A stretch of 64,000 nt of DNA from Salinisphaera hydrothermalis (GTDB taxonomy: Bacteria; Pseudomonadota; Gammaproteobacteria; Nevskiales; Salinisphaeraceae). The stretch's first letter is position 1; the number at the start of each line of letters is the position of its first letter. The stretch lies in NCBI RefSeq assembly GCF_040361195.1, contig NZ_APNE01000007.1; one strand, given 5' to 3'. This document shows positions 25,246-34,650 of the stretch, piece by piece. A program made the translations under genes and the position numbers. A model generated the notes under the pieces. That model was not told where the DNA came from. It saw only the letters and a program-made list of their open reading frames with translations, and did no database searches.

Positions 25246-26574
25246 TCAGTGGTTATGAGTGGCCAGTTCTCGCAATGTCCGGTCGAGGCTGGCGATCTTG
25301 CCGGCCTGAGTCTGCGAAGCCTCCGCAATCTGTCGGATGCGCGTATCGACCTGGTGCGTGGCTTCGACGATTCCAGTCACGGCGCGGTGCGTTTGTGTCG
25401 CGCCGTCGCTGCACTCGCCGAGCGAGCCTGTGATGCCACGGATGAGAGTGGCGATGTCGCGTGCTGCTTCGGCGCTTTGGGTCGATAGCTGGCGGACGTC
25501 CTGGGCAACCACGGCGAAACCGCGGCCGTGCTGGCCGGCACGAGCAGCCTCGACGGAGGCATTTAACGCCAGGATGTTGGTTTGGAAAGCGAGCGAATCG
25601 AGCGTACTCACGATCTGAGCCATGTCGCGGGCGCGCGCGTTGATGGCATCGATTCGCTTGACCAGCTGTTCGACGATCGTGCCGCCCTCCCGCGCGCGGA
25701 TGGCGGCATCGTTCGACGATTCACGGGCGGTTTCGGCGTCGGACGCGATGGCGGGGACGGTGTCCGAGAGCTCATCCAGGGATGATTGTAAGTGCGTAAC
25801 GGCGAGCGTTTGTGCGGTCACGTCGGTCGCATACTTCACGATCTTGAATGGCTCGCCCGTATTATCGAAAATCGGGTTGTAGCTGGCCTGGATCCAAACG
25901 GGCGAGCCATTTTTATGGCGTCGCCGGAACAGGGCGGCTTTGTAATGACCCAGGCGCAAGTCGTGCCAGAACTGCCTGTAGTCTGGTGATTCGCATTCTT
26001 CGGCTTCGACGAATATCCGGTGATGCCGGCCGACGATCTCGTCGCGCCGGTACCCCATGGCATTCAAGAAGTTATCGTTGGCATCGAGCACGGTGCCATC
26101 GAGTTCGAAACTGATCACCGCCTGCGAGCGATTGATGGCAGCGATCTGACCTTTCAGGTCGGCTTGCCGCCGCTCGGCATCGGTGACGTCCACGACATGC
26201 TGGATGATCTTATGGACGCGTCCACGCCGGTCGCGAATCGGCTTGTAACGCGCCTGTATCCACAGGTCCCGGCCGTCGGAACAAACGTACTGATATATAC
26301 CTGACTCGGCCTCGCCGGATGCCAGGCGGGCCCAGAGTCGTTGATACGCCGGTTGTTCCACCACCGCCCGAGGAACGAATATACGGTGGTGATGGCCCAC
26401 GACCTTGTCTAACGCGTAACCGACAGTAGTCAGGAAATGCGGACTCGCGTCGATCACGGTACCGTCTGGCTTGAATACGACTATCGCTTGTGTGGTTTCG
26501 GCGTTCTTGGTCTTTAGGGCCTTGCGAGGGTGTCGGCGCGGCCGACTCAACGCGGCTAAAGCGAAATTCATCAT
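25246..26574 (-). CDS. PAS-PAS methyl-accepting-type signalling protein, BdlA-like
   Basis: The 442-residue protein has two PAS domains (about 25-140 and 145-260), each with the GHHHRIFV or GRHHRIFVEAEE element typical of haem- or flavin-binding PAS in energy taxis. They are followed by a chemoreceptor signalling domain with the hairpin tip LAFQTNILALNASVEAARAGQHGRGFAVVA. It has no membrane segment and no HAMP domain. This PAS-PAS-MCP order and size is that of BdlA, the biofilm dispersion protein of Pseudomonas. GGGGAGA before the ATG gives the start. Its place among c-di-GMP genes fits a dispersion role, which remains inference. Confidence 0.88.
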   Translation of the reverse strand: MMNFALAALSRPRRHPRKALKTKNAETTQAIVVFKPDGTVIDASPHFLTTVGYALDKVVGHHHRIFVPRAVVEQPAYQRLWARLASGEAESGIYQYVCSDGRDLWIQARYKPIRDRRGRVHKIIQHVVDVTDAERRQADLKGQIAAINRSQAVISFELDGTVLDANDNFLNAMGYRRDEIVGRHHRIFVEAEECESPDYRQFWHDLRLGHYKAALFRRRHKNGSPVWIQASYNPIFDNTGEPFKIVKYATDVTAQTLAVTHLQSSLDELSDTVPAIASDAETARESSNDAAIRAREGGTIVEQLVKRIDAINARARDMAQIVSTLDSLAFQTNILALNASVEAARAGQHGRGFAVVAQDVRQLSTQSAEAARDIATLIRGITGSLGECSDGATQTHRAVTGIVEATHQVDTRIRQIAEASQTQAGKIASLDRTLRELATHNH

Positions 26575-26978
26575 TTCCGTTTCTCCCCGTGTGACACGAC
26601 GTCGATGTCGAGCACAGCTGAACCCGCATACTGTTGTTATCGGCCTCTTGGGGGGGCGTCTTTATGTTTTATTTTAATATTTTATGCATTTGATTATTAA
26701 TGAATATTTATTTCTTGTAAAAAATAACGCGGTAAATAATTTTAACGCTTGATTTTCCGGCGATGATTTAACAGGGTTTGTTTTGCGCGCTTCCCGCAGT
26801 TCACGCTGGCGCGATCGAGAACTTTGGCAGTTGACCCTTCCAGCCGATCGCGACCCGGCGAACTTACGAGCGGAGTCTGGTTGTTCGAGACGCCGCCAAA
26901 GCCCGGGCCTGAACGTGCTCAGTGGCGAGTGGCAGTGCGAAATGGGGCAGCGCGACAGCCTGGGATTCTTGTTGCCTG
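26575..26978. other. Intergenic with an AT-rich tract upstream of the BdlA-like gene
   Basis: About 404 bases. Bases 26660-26760 are strikingly AT-rich for this window and contain the promoter candidate listed at 26693. The rest, up to the end of the GAF-GGDEF-EAL gene, shows no gene. Confidence 0.55.
26693..26721 (-). promoter_or_regulatory. Sigma-70-type promoter for the BdlA-like gene
   Basis: On the minus strand TTTACA and AATAAT are separated by exactly 17 bases inside an AT-rich tract. Each box has one mismatch to consensus. Transcription would start near 26686, leaving a leader of about 110 bases. Confidence 0.6.
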
Positions 26979-29333
26979 TTAAGGCAGCTGCCAGCAAAAG
27001 TTCCGCGCCCATTCCAGGGCCGCATCGGCCGGTAGGGGGCGGCTGTAGAGAAAACCCTGGCCGTATTCGCAGCCCATTTCGATCAGGCGGGCCTGGGTGG
27101 CCGTGTCCTCGATACCTTCGGCCACGATATGTCTTTTGAAGCTCTTTGCCAGGCCGATGATAGCGTGGACGATCATTTCGTCGTCGCTATTGTCGCGCAT
27201 GTCCTGGACGAACGAGCGGTCGATTTTGATTTCATTCGCGGGCAGACGTCGGAAATAGTCGAGTGAGGAATACCCGGTGCCGAAATCGTCCAGAGAAATC
27301 TGTACCCCGAGTTCACGACAGGCCTGAAGCGTCTCGATGACGCGGTTGGAATCGTCCAGTGCGGTGGTCTCGAGCAGCTCGAGTATCAGACGTTCGCGAA
27401 TGCGGAATGGGCACGCCTGCAACGCGTGCCATAGATCGTCGCAGAACGTTGGGCTGAGGAAGTGCGACGGGCTCAGGTTGACGCTGATGCTGTAGTTCAG
27501 CGCTTCGGAGTCGAGTCGGTGAAGCTGGGCGATCGCCCGCTCGATCACGAAGCGACCCACAGCGCCGGCATGATCGGTATATTCGAGATGATCGATGAAA
27601 GCGCGCGGCGAGATCAGGCCGTCGGTGGGATGATTCCAGCGCAGCAGTGCCTCGAAGCCAGCGACTCGTCGGCCGATCAGATCGATTTTGGGCTGGTAAT
27701 GTAGTTCGAGCTGTTCTTCGGCCAGCGCGTCGCCGATGCGATCGAGCACACGGCCGCGGGCCTGGTGCGACAAGTGTCGGGCCAAGTCGAAATGTTCGTG
27801 CCGGTTCTTGCCGTATTCCTTGGCGGCGTACATGGCTTGATCGGCATGGCGCAAAAGCAGGTCGACGTTCGAATCATCGTCGGGATACAGGGTGACACCC
27901 ATACTAGCGCTGACTTGCAGCGTCGTCCGCCGATAGGGCAACGGGGCTCGGATGGTGTCGAGCAGACGTGTATAGGCTTGCTCATCGTCGATATCGTGCA
28001 GTATCAGCACGAACTCGTCGCCGCCGAGGCGGCCGATCAGGTCCGGTGGGCGCACCGCCTTGCGCAATCGTTTCGCGATCGCGCGTAAAACTGTATCGCC
28101 GGCGCTACTGCCATGGGCATCGTTGATGTCCTTGAAACCGTCCAGATCGAGCAGGCAGACGGACAATGTGTGCCTACAGCGGCCGGCTTCGAGCAGCGTC
28201 TGTTCGAACAGCGCGCTCAGGTGATGGCGATTCGGCAGCCCGGTGAGTGCATCGTAGCGTGCGGCGCGTTCGAGGCTTTTTTCATGTTCGCGTTTTTCAC
28301 GATAGAGCCGGTCGCGCTCGATCAGGTTGCCAATGGTTTGTAGCAACGGCTCGAGTTCGTGGGCCAGGCCCGGGGCGTATTCGATATCGCGATTGGCTAC
28401 ACCCACCAGTCCGACCTGACGTTTACCGGAGAACACCGGCATGCCCATGTACGACTTGATTGGCGGGTGGCCGGGCGGAAGGCCTCCGCGGCGCGGGTCG
28501 GTGGCCAGATCGTGCGAGATGACGACTTCGCCGCTGATCATGGGGGCACTTATCAGATTGTCCAATTCATCGAAGACCATGCCGCGTTCACGCACTCGCT
28601 GATACAGCGCCTCGGTCGCCGGACTCCACGCAAGGTTCGTAATGGCTTCGACCTTCAGGTACGGCGCATCGTCTGGTTTGCGCAGCATTTCGCCAACGAA
28701 GCCGAACCGGCTTCCGGTGAGAAGCAGTAGGTCGTTGAGCACGACCTCGTAGGCGGTCCGTTTCCCCACCCCGGCGAGAAAAGCGTTCTGCGCCCGGTGA
28801 ATCGCCTGATTCAGATCAGCTTGCTGGATATAGCATCCATGCAGGCCCGGGGCCCGGGACGGCCGGGCCAACTCTTCTTCGATGAGAGACGCGAGTGTAT
28901 AGAGCACCTCAAGATCGACATCCTCGGCCGCGCGCGGTGTGTCGTCGATCACGCACAGCGTACCGATCCGGAATCCCTGTGGTTCGTGTATCGTGACGCC
29001 GGCATAAAAGCGGATGCCGGGCGACCCCGTTACGGCTGGATGATCCGCCATGCGAGAGTCGCGTTGGGCATCGCTTATGACAGCGACCTCGCTGTCGCGT
29101 AGCGCGAGTTGACAGAAGGAGCCGCATCGCGGGGCGTCGGTGTCGGATAAGCCCTGATGCGATTTGAGCCACGCCCGTTCCGCGCCCATGAGCGTAAATA
29201 ACGCGATGCGGGTGTCGTAACAACGCCGCGCGATCCGGGTTAGCCGCTCGAAGCGCTCTTCGGGCGGGGTGTCCATCAGGTTCAGTCGGTCGAGTGCAGC
29301 CAGTCGTCGAGTTTCGAGCTCGGACGAGTCCAT
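26979..29333 (-). CDS. GAF-GAF-GGDEF-EAL c-di-GMP enzyme
   Basis: The 784-residue cytoplasmic protein starts with a GAF domain of the type with RCGSFCQLALRDSEV (about 20-160). A second GAF-like domain (about 185-340) contains PMISGEVVISHDLATDPRRGG. GGDEF (about 355-515) has an intact LGGDEF and an RxxD inhibitory site (RPPD). EAL (about 525-780) has FEALLRWNHP, LELLETTALDD, DDFGTGYSS, KIDRSF and VAEGIED. Both enzymatic domains look competent. The ATG at 29333 begins the natural family start MDSSELETRRLAALD. Confidence 0.92.
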   Translation of the reverse strand: MDSSELETRRLAALDRLNLMDTPPEERFERLTRIARRCYDTRIALFTLMGAERAWLKSHQGLSDTDAPRCGSFCQLALRDSEVAVISDAQRDSRMADHPAVTGSPGIRFYAGVTIHEPQGFRIGTLCVIDDTPRAAEDVDLEVLYTLASLIEEELARPSRAPGLHGCYIQQADLNQAIHRAQNAFLAGVGKRTAYEVVLNDLLLLTGSRFGFVGEMLRKPDDAPYLKVEAITNLAWSPATEALYQRVRERGMVFDELDNLISAPMISGEVVISHDLATDPRRGGLPPGHPPIKSYMGMPVFSGKRQVGLVGVANRDIEYAPGLAHELEPLLQTIGNLIERDRLYREKREHEKSLERAARYDALTGLPNRHHLSALFEQTLLEAGRCRHTLSVCLLDLDGFKDINDAHGSSAGDTVLRAIAKRLRKAVRPPDLIGRLGGDEFVLILHDIDDEQAYTRLLDTIRAPLPYRRTTLQVSASMGVTLYPDDDSNVDLLLRHADQAMYAAKEYGKNRHEHFDLARHLSHQARGRVLDRIGDALAEEQLELHYQPKIDLIGRRVAGFEALLRWNHPTDGLISPRAFIDHLEYTDHAGAVGRFVIERAIAQLHRLDSEALNYSISVNLSPSHFLSPTFCDDLWHALQACPFRIRERLILELLETTALDDSNRVIETLQACRELGVQISLDDFGTGYSSLDYFRRLPANEIKIDRSFVQDMRDNSDDEMIVHAIIGLAKSFKRHIVAEGIEDTATQARLIEMGCEYGQGFLYSRPLPADAALEWARNFCWQLP

Positions 29334-29789
29334 ACGATGTCCCGGCGTGTCAGGGCTGACGGACCCAGGTAGGCCGTTTTTGCGCGAGCCGGGTGTCAGC
29401 GGGTGTATCCGCGCTCGCGTGGGGAATACGCCGCCGTTCCAACGCGAGCATTGCTAATTCCGCGTTGATAAAGGATTACCGTGCCGACTTGAAGTAAATC
29501 CGGCAACATCGCCAAATGGCGCGCAATACAATTGCCTCGTCAGCCCGGCTTTGGCAACACCGCCCAGGCGGGCTATTTTCAATCGGAACAATGAGGTCTC
29601 GGCCGAGCCCATTAGGCGCTGCCGCCCACCACGCCTCAGACCAAAGTATCGTCGAGCGGCGCAGGGTCCATCGACTCACGCGCTCGTCGGCGCGACAGGC
29701 GAACAGGGGCGACGACGCAGCGATCGGCGTGGCACACTGCGGCGCCCCTGTCGGGCCCGGCGGCCGAGGGGCTGGTCAGGAGCGCCTTC
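29334..29789. other. Divergent intergenic region, nothing recognised
   Basis: About 456 bases lie between the divergent GAF-GGDEF-EAL gene and rarD. Promoters for both must lie here, but none stands out. Short Arg-rich open frames lack ribosome sites. Confidence 0.45.
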
Positions 29790-30725
29790 ATGAATTCATC
29801 GTCGCGGTCTTCAACATTCAATTTTTCGGAGCCGGCGCTCGGTCTCATTGCTGCGTTGGGAGCTTTCCTGACCTGGGGCGCCTTGCCGCTATATTTTCAC
29901 CTGATCGATCGCGCCGTTTCGCCCTGGGAAATTCTGGCGCATCGCATTCTGTGGACAGCGGCACTGCTCGGTATCGTGGTCGTGCTCTGGCGACGCACCG
30001 ACCGGCTTTGGCGGGTGTTCAGGGCGCCCCGCTTGCTGGGGACGCTCGCCTTGACGGCGGCGCTTGTAGCGACAAACTGGGGCACCTTCATCTGGGCGGT
30101 CGTCAACGATCACGTCATAGAAGCCAGCCTGGGCTATTACATCAATCCGTTGTTGAATGTCGCTCTCGGTTTCGTCTGTCTCGGCGAGCGTTTGCGCCGC
30201 CTGCAATGGATCGCCGTGGCCATCGCGGCGACCGGCGTGGTGTTTTCGGTCGTGGCTTACGGACAGGTGCCGTGGATCGGCTTGATTCTGGCCGGGTGTT
30301 TTGGCTTTTACGGCCTGATTCGAAAGAGACTGGATGTCGATAGCGTCACCGGGCTATTGGTCGAGACCCTGTTGTTGTCGCCGATCGCGCTCGCATGGCT
30401 GATTCGGCTCTACGCCGCGGGCGGGGCCGCCTTCGGCATCGCCGGCCCGCAAACCGATGCGCTACTCATCGGTGCGGGTGTGCTCACCATCGTACCGTTC
30501 ACGTTATTCGCCGCCGGCGCGCGACGCCTGCAGCTGGGTACGATCGGGATCATTCAGTACCTCACCCCGACGCTTCATTTCTTGACCGGTGTGCTTGTCC
30601 TGCATGAGCCGCTCACCACGGCCGATGAGGTCACGTTTGCCTGCATCTGGCTTGCGCTGGCGATCTACACGATCGATATCGTCGTCAGCCAGTGGGGCAC
30701 ACGACGAGCTGCGCGGGCCGCGTGA
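29790..30725 (+). CDS. rarD: EamA-family transporter RarD
   Basis: The 311-residue inner-membrane protein has about ten hydrophobic segments of the drug/metabolite transporter superfamily. RarD-type landmarks are GAFLTWGALPLYF, EILAHRILWT, NWGTFIWAVVNDHVIEASLGYYINPLLNV and YLTPTLHFLTGVLVLHEPL. CAGGAG precedes the ATG at 29790. The substrate of RarD is not established. It converges on the TMEM175-type gene with only 4 bases between stops. Confidence 0.93.
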   Translation: MNSSSRSSTFNFSEPALGLIAALGAFLTWGALPLYFHLIDRAVSPWEILAHRILWTAALLGIVVVLWRRTDRLWRVFRAPRLLGTLALTAALVATNWGTFIWAVVNDHVIEASLGYYINPLLNVALGFVCLGERLRRLQWIAVAIAATGVVFSVVAYGQVPWIGLILAGCFGFYGLIRKRLDVDSVTGLLVETLLLSPIALAWLIRLYAAGGAAFGIAGPQTDALLIGAGVLTIVPFTLFAAGARRLQLGTIGIIQYLTPTLHFLTGVLVLHEPLTTADEVTFACIWLALAIYTIDIVVSQWGTRRAARAA

Positions 30726-30729
30726 CTGG

Positions 30730-31311
30730 TTACTCCCCCGTCGATAGCTGCCGCTCGATCCGTCGGTCCGGCACCAGCCACAAGCCGGCGACCAGCACGT
30801 ATAGCAACTGGGATAGCCACGGTGCCACCCAGGCCAGACCGATGGCGGCCAGATAGAGGCCGAACGAGATTTTCCCCTTGGTATCCCGACCAATGGCATC
30901 GGCAAGCACCGAGTGCTCGCCGTCGGTGGCAATGATGGTGCGCTGCAATATCAGATATGCAACGGCGGCCATGAAGAGTACGGCGCCGTAGCAGGCAGCC
31001 GGTGCGGTGGCGTTGTGGGCTGCGCCCATCCAGGCGGTGGTCACCGGAATCAGGGACAGCCAGAACATCAGATGCAGATTTGCCCATAACACGGCGCCGG
31101 TAACGCGGCGTGCGGCCTGCAGCATGTGGTGGTGGTTGTTCCAGTAGATGCCGATGTAGATAAAGCTAAGCACATAGGCGAGAGCGACCGGCCATACCGG
31201 TATCAGCGCAGCGAAGGTATCGCCGTGCGGCACCTTGAGTTCCAGCACCATGATCGTGATCACGATGGCGATCACGGCATCGCTGAATGCTTCGAGTCGG
31301 GTCTTGGTCAT
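30730..31311 (-). CDS. TMEM175-family (DUF1211) potassium-channel-like membrane protein
   Basis: The 193-residue protein has six predicted membrane segments. The first carries the family signature RLEAFSDAVIAIVITIMVLEL, in which the FSD motif lines the pore of bacterial TMEM175 tetramers. The second half contains NNHHHMLQAA. The family forms weakly selective K+ channels. The ATG at 31311 is chosen because the signature begins 3-4 residues later; the frame is open to 31458. Confidence 0.85.
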   Translation of the reverse strand: MTKTRLEAFSDAVIAIVITIMVLELKVPHGDTFAALIPVWPVALAYVLSFIYIGIYWNNHHHMLQAARRVTGAVLWANLHLMFWLSLIPVTTAWMGAAHNATAPAACYGAVLFMAAVAYLILQRTIIATDGEHSVLADAIGRDTKGKISFGLYLAAIGLAWVAPWLSQLLYVLVAGLWLVPDRRIERQLSTGE

Positions 31312-31563
31312 GGCAGGGCCGCGCGATCCGGTTCGCATCGAGTCTCGCAGAAGCGTCGGGGACCGGGAAGCCACCGGGGCAGATGTGTGCCTCCAAAACG
31401 CGCGCGTCTGCGTTACTTGTAATAAGTATCCGCAAACGCTCGTCCGACCGGGCGTCAAAAGTTGCGTGAGCCGGTCTTAGGTTAAAGAACCGTCGGCTCA
31501 AACTCGGCCGAGTCGACGTCTTGGCGACGGTCAGCATACGAATAGTCCGGGGAGAGAGACCTT

Positions 31564-31794
31564 ATGCCCACCGTGAATCCACCACGTATTTGCAAGCGCT
31601 GTCAGGCGTCAGCTGCGCGAGGCGCCCGCGTTTGCGCGTCTTGTGGCTCCCCGCTGGCGCGTTACCCACGACGGGCGCTCGTATTCATCGTGGTCATCGG
31701 CGTCGTCGCCGTTGCAGTGATCGGTATCTCGATCGGCAAATACGCGGAGAGTGCTGGGCAGGAGGTGAGTGCCGGGGCATCGGCTGGGCCGTAG
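31564..31794 (+). CDS. Small zinc-ribbon membrane protein
   Basis: The 76-residue product has two CxxC knuckles, CKRC and CASC, 14 residues apart, forming a zinc ribbon. One membrane segment (about 38-58, ALVFIVVIGVVAVAVIGISIG) and a short Ser/Ala/Gly tail follow. GGGGAGAGAG just before the ATG is a strong ribosome site. It is probably anchored in the inner membrane with the ribbon in the cytoplasm. Its function is unknown. Confidence 0.65.
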   Translation: MPTVNPPRICKRCQASAARGARVCASCGSPLARYPRRALVFIVVIGVVAVAVIGISIGKYAESAGQEVSAGASAGP

Positions 31795-32156
31795 CGTTTG
31801 GCACGAAGATGATGGCTGCCCACCGGCCGCTAGCGGAGCGCTCGCGGCCCGTTCGCGTTCTCTCTCGGGTTCGCCGGGCGCCTCAGGCCAGGGCGAGGTT
31901 CAGCCCGGCCCTGTGCCCATTCGTGCCGGGCGCTGACCACCGCCTGCTTGCCGTCATGTTGTTAATCGTGGGCGATATACCGGGAAGCCTTGGCTTCACC
32001 CGGGAACAATTAATCGGGGGACGCGTAGCGGTGTCAGGTGTGGTGTTATGTGTCTGAGGCGTGACGCGCCAGCGCTTAGCGACTCCCGCCTTGCCGAATC
32101 GAGTTGCGGGCGTCAAATCGGCGTTCGCACTAAACCTCAACAGAGCCGGGTTCGTC
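31795..32156. other. Intergenic with an imperfect hairpin
   Basis: About 362 bases. Bases 31980-32001 form CCGGGAAGCC, TT, GGCTTCACCCGG, a 10-bp stem with a 2-base bulge. A frame in phase with the next gene is open from 32061, but without a ribosome site. Nothing else is seen. Confidence 0.4.
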
Positions 32157-33269
32157 ATGCCTTTACGCCATCTATCTCAGGAGGACGAGACACGCCGGCT
32201 CGTGGTGCTCAGGGTTCTGCTGATACTCACCATCGTGTTCGGGTTCGTTTTCGTGCCGGTCAATGTGATCCAGCAGGTTTGGACATTGGCGCTGGCCGAG
32301 GTCGCCATGATGGCCTATGCGTTCGTCATTCTTGGCCTGCTTGCGAGCGGGCTGCCGCCGCGCCGCGCGACCTGGGCTTTTTTACTGCCATTTCTGGCAG
32401 TTCTTTTACTTGCATTAGCCACCGCCGCGAACATCTCGGTATTCGTCTGGGTTCTGCTGATTCCCTTGCTATCGCACCGCCTGCTCGGTCGGCGTGACGG
32501 GTCCATCGTTGGCCTCTCGTTTCTGGGGCTGGCCGCTGCGTTAATGCTTGTGCGTTTCGGTTTTGTGCCGTCGGTCGCGCAGGCCGCCGAGGCCATGGAT
32601 GTGCTGTTGTGTGCAGCCGCGCTGTTCGTGATTTCGCTCGCCCACGAGACCGAAATCGTACGGGTGAACCGAAAGTTGCGTGCTCGTGCCGATCTCGATG
32701 GGCTTACGCATCTGGCCAATCGGCGGCGGTTTCGGGAGCTGTTCGAGCAAGCCCGGTACGCGGCGCAGCAGGGCGCCCCATCGGCCGCCCGGCAGGTATC
32801 GTTGATACTTATGGACCTCGATTATTTCAAGCGGGTCAATGATCGCTACGGCCACGATATCGGCGATATCGTGCTCGAGGCCGTATCGAGGCGTCTGCTT
32901 GCTCAATGCCGGCAGTCGGATGTGTTGGGGCGGGTCGGCGGCGAGGAACTGGCGATTCTCTTATTCGATCTCGACCACGCCGATGCGATGCGCCAAGCCG
33001 ATCGGTTGCGCTGCGCGATCAGTGCAACGCCGGTGTTGGCGCGGGATCACGTCATTTCGCTCACTCTGAGTCTGGGCGTCGCCACGTTTCGCCTGACTGA
33101 GTGCAGTTTCGAGCATATTTTCGCCGAGACCGACGCGCGGCTTTACCAGGCCAAGCGCGATGGACGTAATCGCACGCACGGTGAGCCGGTGACGTCGGCC
33201 GCGCGGGCTGCACGCATTGAGCCGGCGGCCCGCGAGGCGCAGCGGTCCAGGGGTTACGAGATGCCATGA
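32157..33269 (+). CDS. Membrane-bound GGDEF diguanylate cyclase
   Basis: The 370-residue protein has an N-terminal half with about five or six membrane segments (about 12-165) that probably act as a sensor. A GGDEF domain follows (about 180-340). The active-site motif is VGGEEL, an accepted active variant, preceded at the right distance by the RxxD inhibitory site RQSD. It is a likely c-di-GMP synthase without an EAL domain. The start used is ATG 32157; the frame is open to 32061, and neither has a clear ribosome site. Confidence 0.88.
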   Translation: MPLRHLSQEDETRRLVVLRVLLILTIVFGFVFVPVNVIQQVWTLALAEVAMMAYAFVILGLLASGLPPRRATWAFLLPFLAVLLLALATAANISVFVWVLLIPLLSHRLLGRRDGSIVGLSFLGLAAALMLVRFGFVPSVAQAAEAMDVLLCAAALFVISLAHETEIVRVNRKLRARADLDGLTHLANRRRFRELFEQARYAAQQGAPSAARQVSLILMDLDYFKRVNDRYGHDIGDIVLEAVSRRLLAQCRQSDVLGRVGGEELAILLFDLDHADAMRQADRLRCAISATPVLARDHVISLTLSLGVATFRLTECSFEHIFAETDARLYQAKRDGRNRTHGEPVTSAARAARIEPAAREAQRSRGYEMP

Positions 33270-33395
33270 GCGGGGTTGGGATGCGGCACCGGACGGCCTC
33301 GTAATATCGGCCCGCATCGGATCGGTCGCTCGCTGGGTTGCGTGGTCTGGCCCAACGCGCATACCGTCGCTGTCGATTCCTCCCGGATACGCTTT

Positions 33396-34523
33396 ATGAC
33401 GCCTCGATTCTCCGGCGCCCGAACTTGTTTCGTCGCGCGATATCGTCTGTGGCTTGCGGCGATGCTGGTGGCATTAGGCGGCTGCGCCCACTGGCAGCCG
33501 TCGACAGCGCCGACACGTTCACCGGAGACGGTACAAAACCGCGTGGTGCATCTGTTGCCGGCCGACGTTCACGACAAGCAGGCCTGGGCCGACGACATCC
33601 AGACCGCATTTTCGGCCCAGCATCTCGCCGCCAGCGACAGCAACCTGTGCGCCACGCTGGCGGTCGCGGGACAGGAGTCATCGTTTCATGCCGATCCGCG
33701 GGTTCCCGGCCTGGGCCGCATTGCTCGACACGAGCTTGAACGCCGTGCCAGGGCCGCACATGTGCCGCAGTTCCTGCTCGACGGCGCACTGAATCTCAAA
33801 TCGTCCACCGGGCAGACCTATAAGCAACGGCTCGCCGAGGTCCATACCGAGCGCCAGTTGAGCGAACTTTTCGAGGACTTCGTCGGGCAGGTGCCGTTGG
33901 GTCGCAAGCTGCTCGGCGGCTTCAATCCGGTGCATACCGGTGGGCCGATGCAAGTGGACGTCGATTTCGCCACGGCGCACGACAGCGACTATCCGTACCC
34001 GGTCGACGGCTCGATCCGGCATGAGGTCTTCTCTCGGCGCGGCGGCTTGTATTTCGGCATTCTGCACTTGCTGGGGTATCCGGCTGATTATCCGTCGCCG
34101 CTTTATCGTTTTGCCGACTACAACGCGGGTTGGTATGCCAGCCGCAACGCGGCGTTTCAGCGTGCCGTGAGCCGGCTTACGGGGACCCGGCTCGCGCTCG
34201 ATGGCGACCTGATCATCTACAACAGCGACACGCTGAGTCATACCGAACGCGCGACGCGTCAACTCGCCGATCGACTCGGCCTATCGGATGCGGATATCCA
34301 TGCCGCCCTGCGCCTGGGCGAGAGTCCGCATTTCGCCGACACGGCGGTATACAAGCGTGTCTTTGCGCTGGCCGACAAACAGGCCGGCAAACGCGTTCCC
34401 CGGGCGATCCTGCCGGGTATTACGCTCGACAGCCCGAAGATTACCCGTCATCTGACCACAGCCTGGTTCGCCAAGCGCGTGGAATCGCGCTGGAAGCACT
34501 GCATGGCACGCGCTCGGGGGTGA
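33396..34523 (+). CDS. DUF1615 lipoprotein, transglycosylase-like
   Basis: The 375-residue protein has a lipoprotein signal peptide ending in the lipobox LGGC about 28-31 residues in. The mature part matches the DUF1615 family (QNRVVHLLPADVHDKQAWADDIQ, SDSNLCATLAVAGQESSFHADP, FNPVHTGGPMQVDVDFA). The segment AGQESSFHADP followed by a GGPMQV block resembles the ES...GxMQ pattern of soluble lytic transglycosylases, so a peptidoglycan-cleaving role is plausible but unproven. The ATG at 33396 starts the signal peptide; an earlier in-frame ATG at 33276 is unlikely. Confidence 0.82.
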   Translation: MTPRFSGARTCFVARYRLWLAAMLVALGGCAHWQPSTAPTRSPETVQNRVVHLLPADVHDKQAWADDIQTAFSAQHLAASDSNLCATLAVAGQESSFHADPRVPGLGRIARHELERRARAAHVPQFLLDGALNLKSSTGQTYKQRLAEVHTERQLSELFEDFVGQVPLGRKLLGGFNPVHTGGPMQVDVDFATAHDSDYPYPVDGSIRHEVFSRRGGLYFGILHLLGYPADYPSPLYRFADYNAGWYASRNAAFQRAVSRLTGTRLALDGDLIIYNSDTLSHTERATRQLADRLGLSDADIHAALRLGESPHFADTAVYKRVFALADKQAGKRVPRAILPGITLDSPKITRHLTTAWFAKRVESRWKHCMARARG

Positions 34524-34650
34524 CGCGCTCGCACGCTCGGGCGCGATGGGTCGTCGGCCGGGCGGCCGAGACTGAAGCGCCGCGGCCGATCACGTCACCG
34601 CACGCGGCGCGCGACTATACTCGAGACATCAACCACAGACGGGATCGTCA

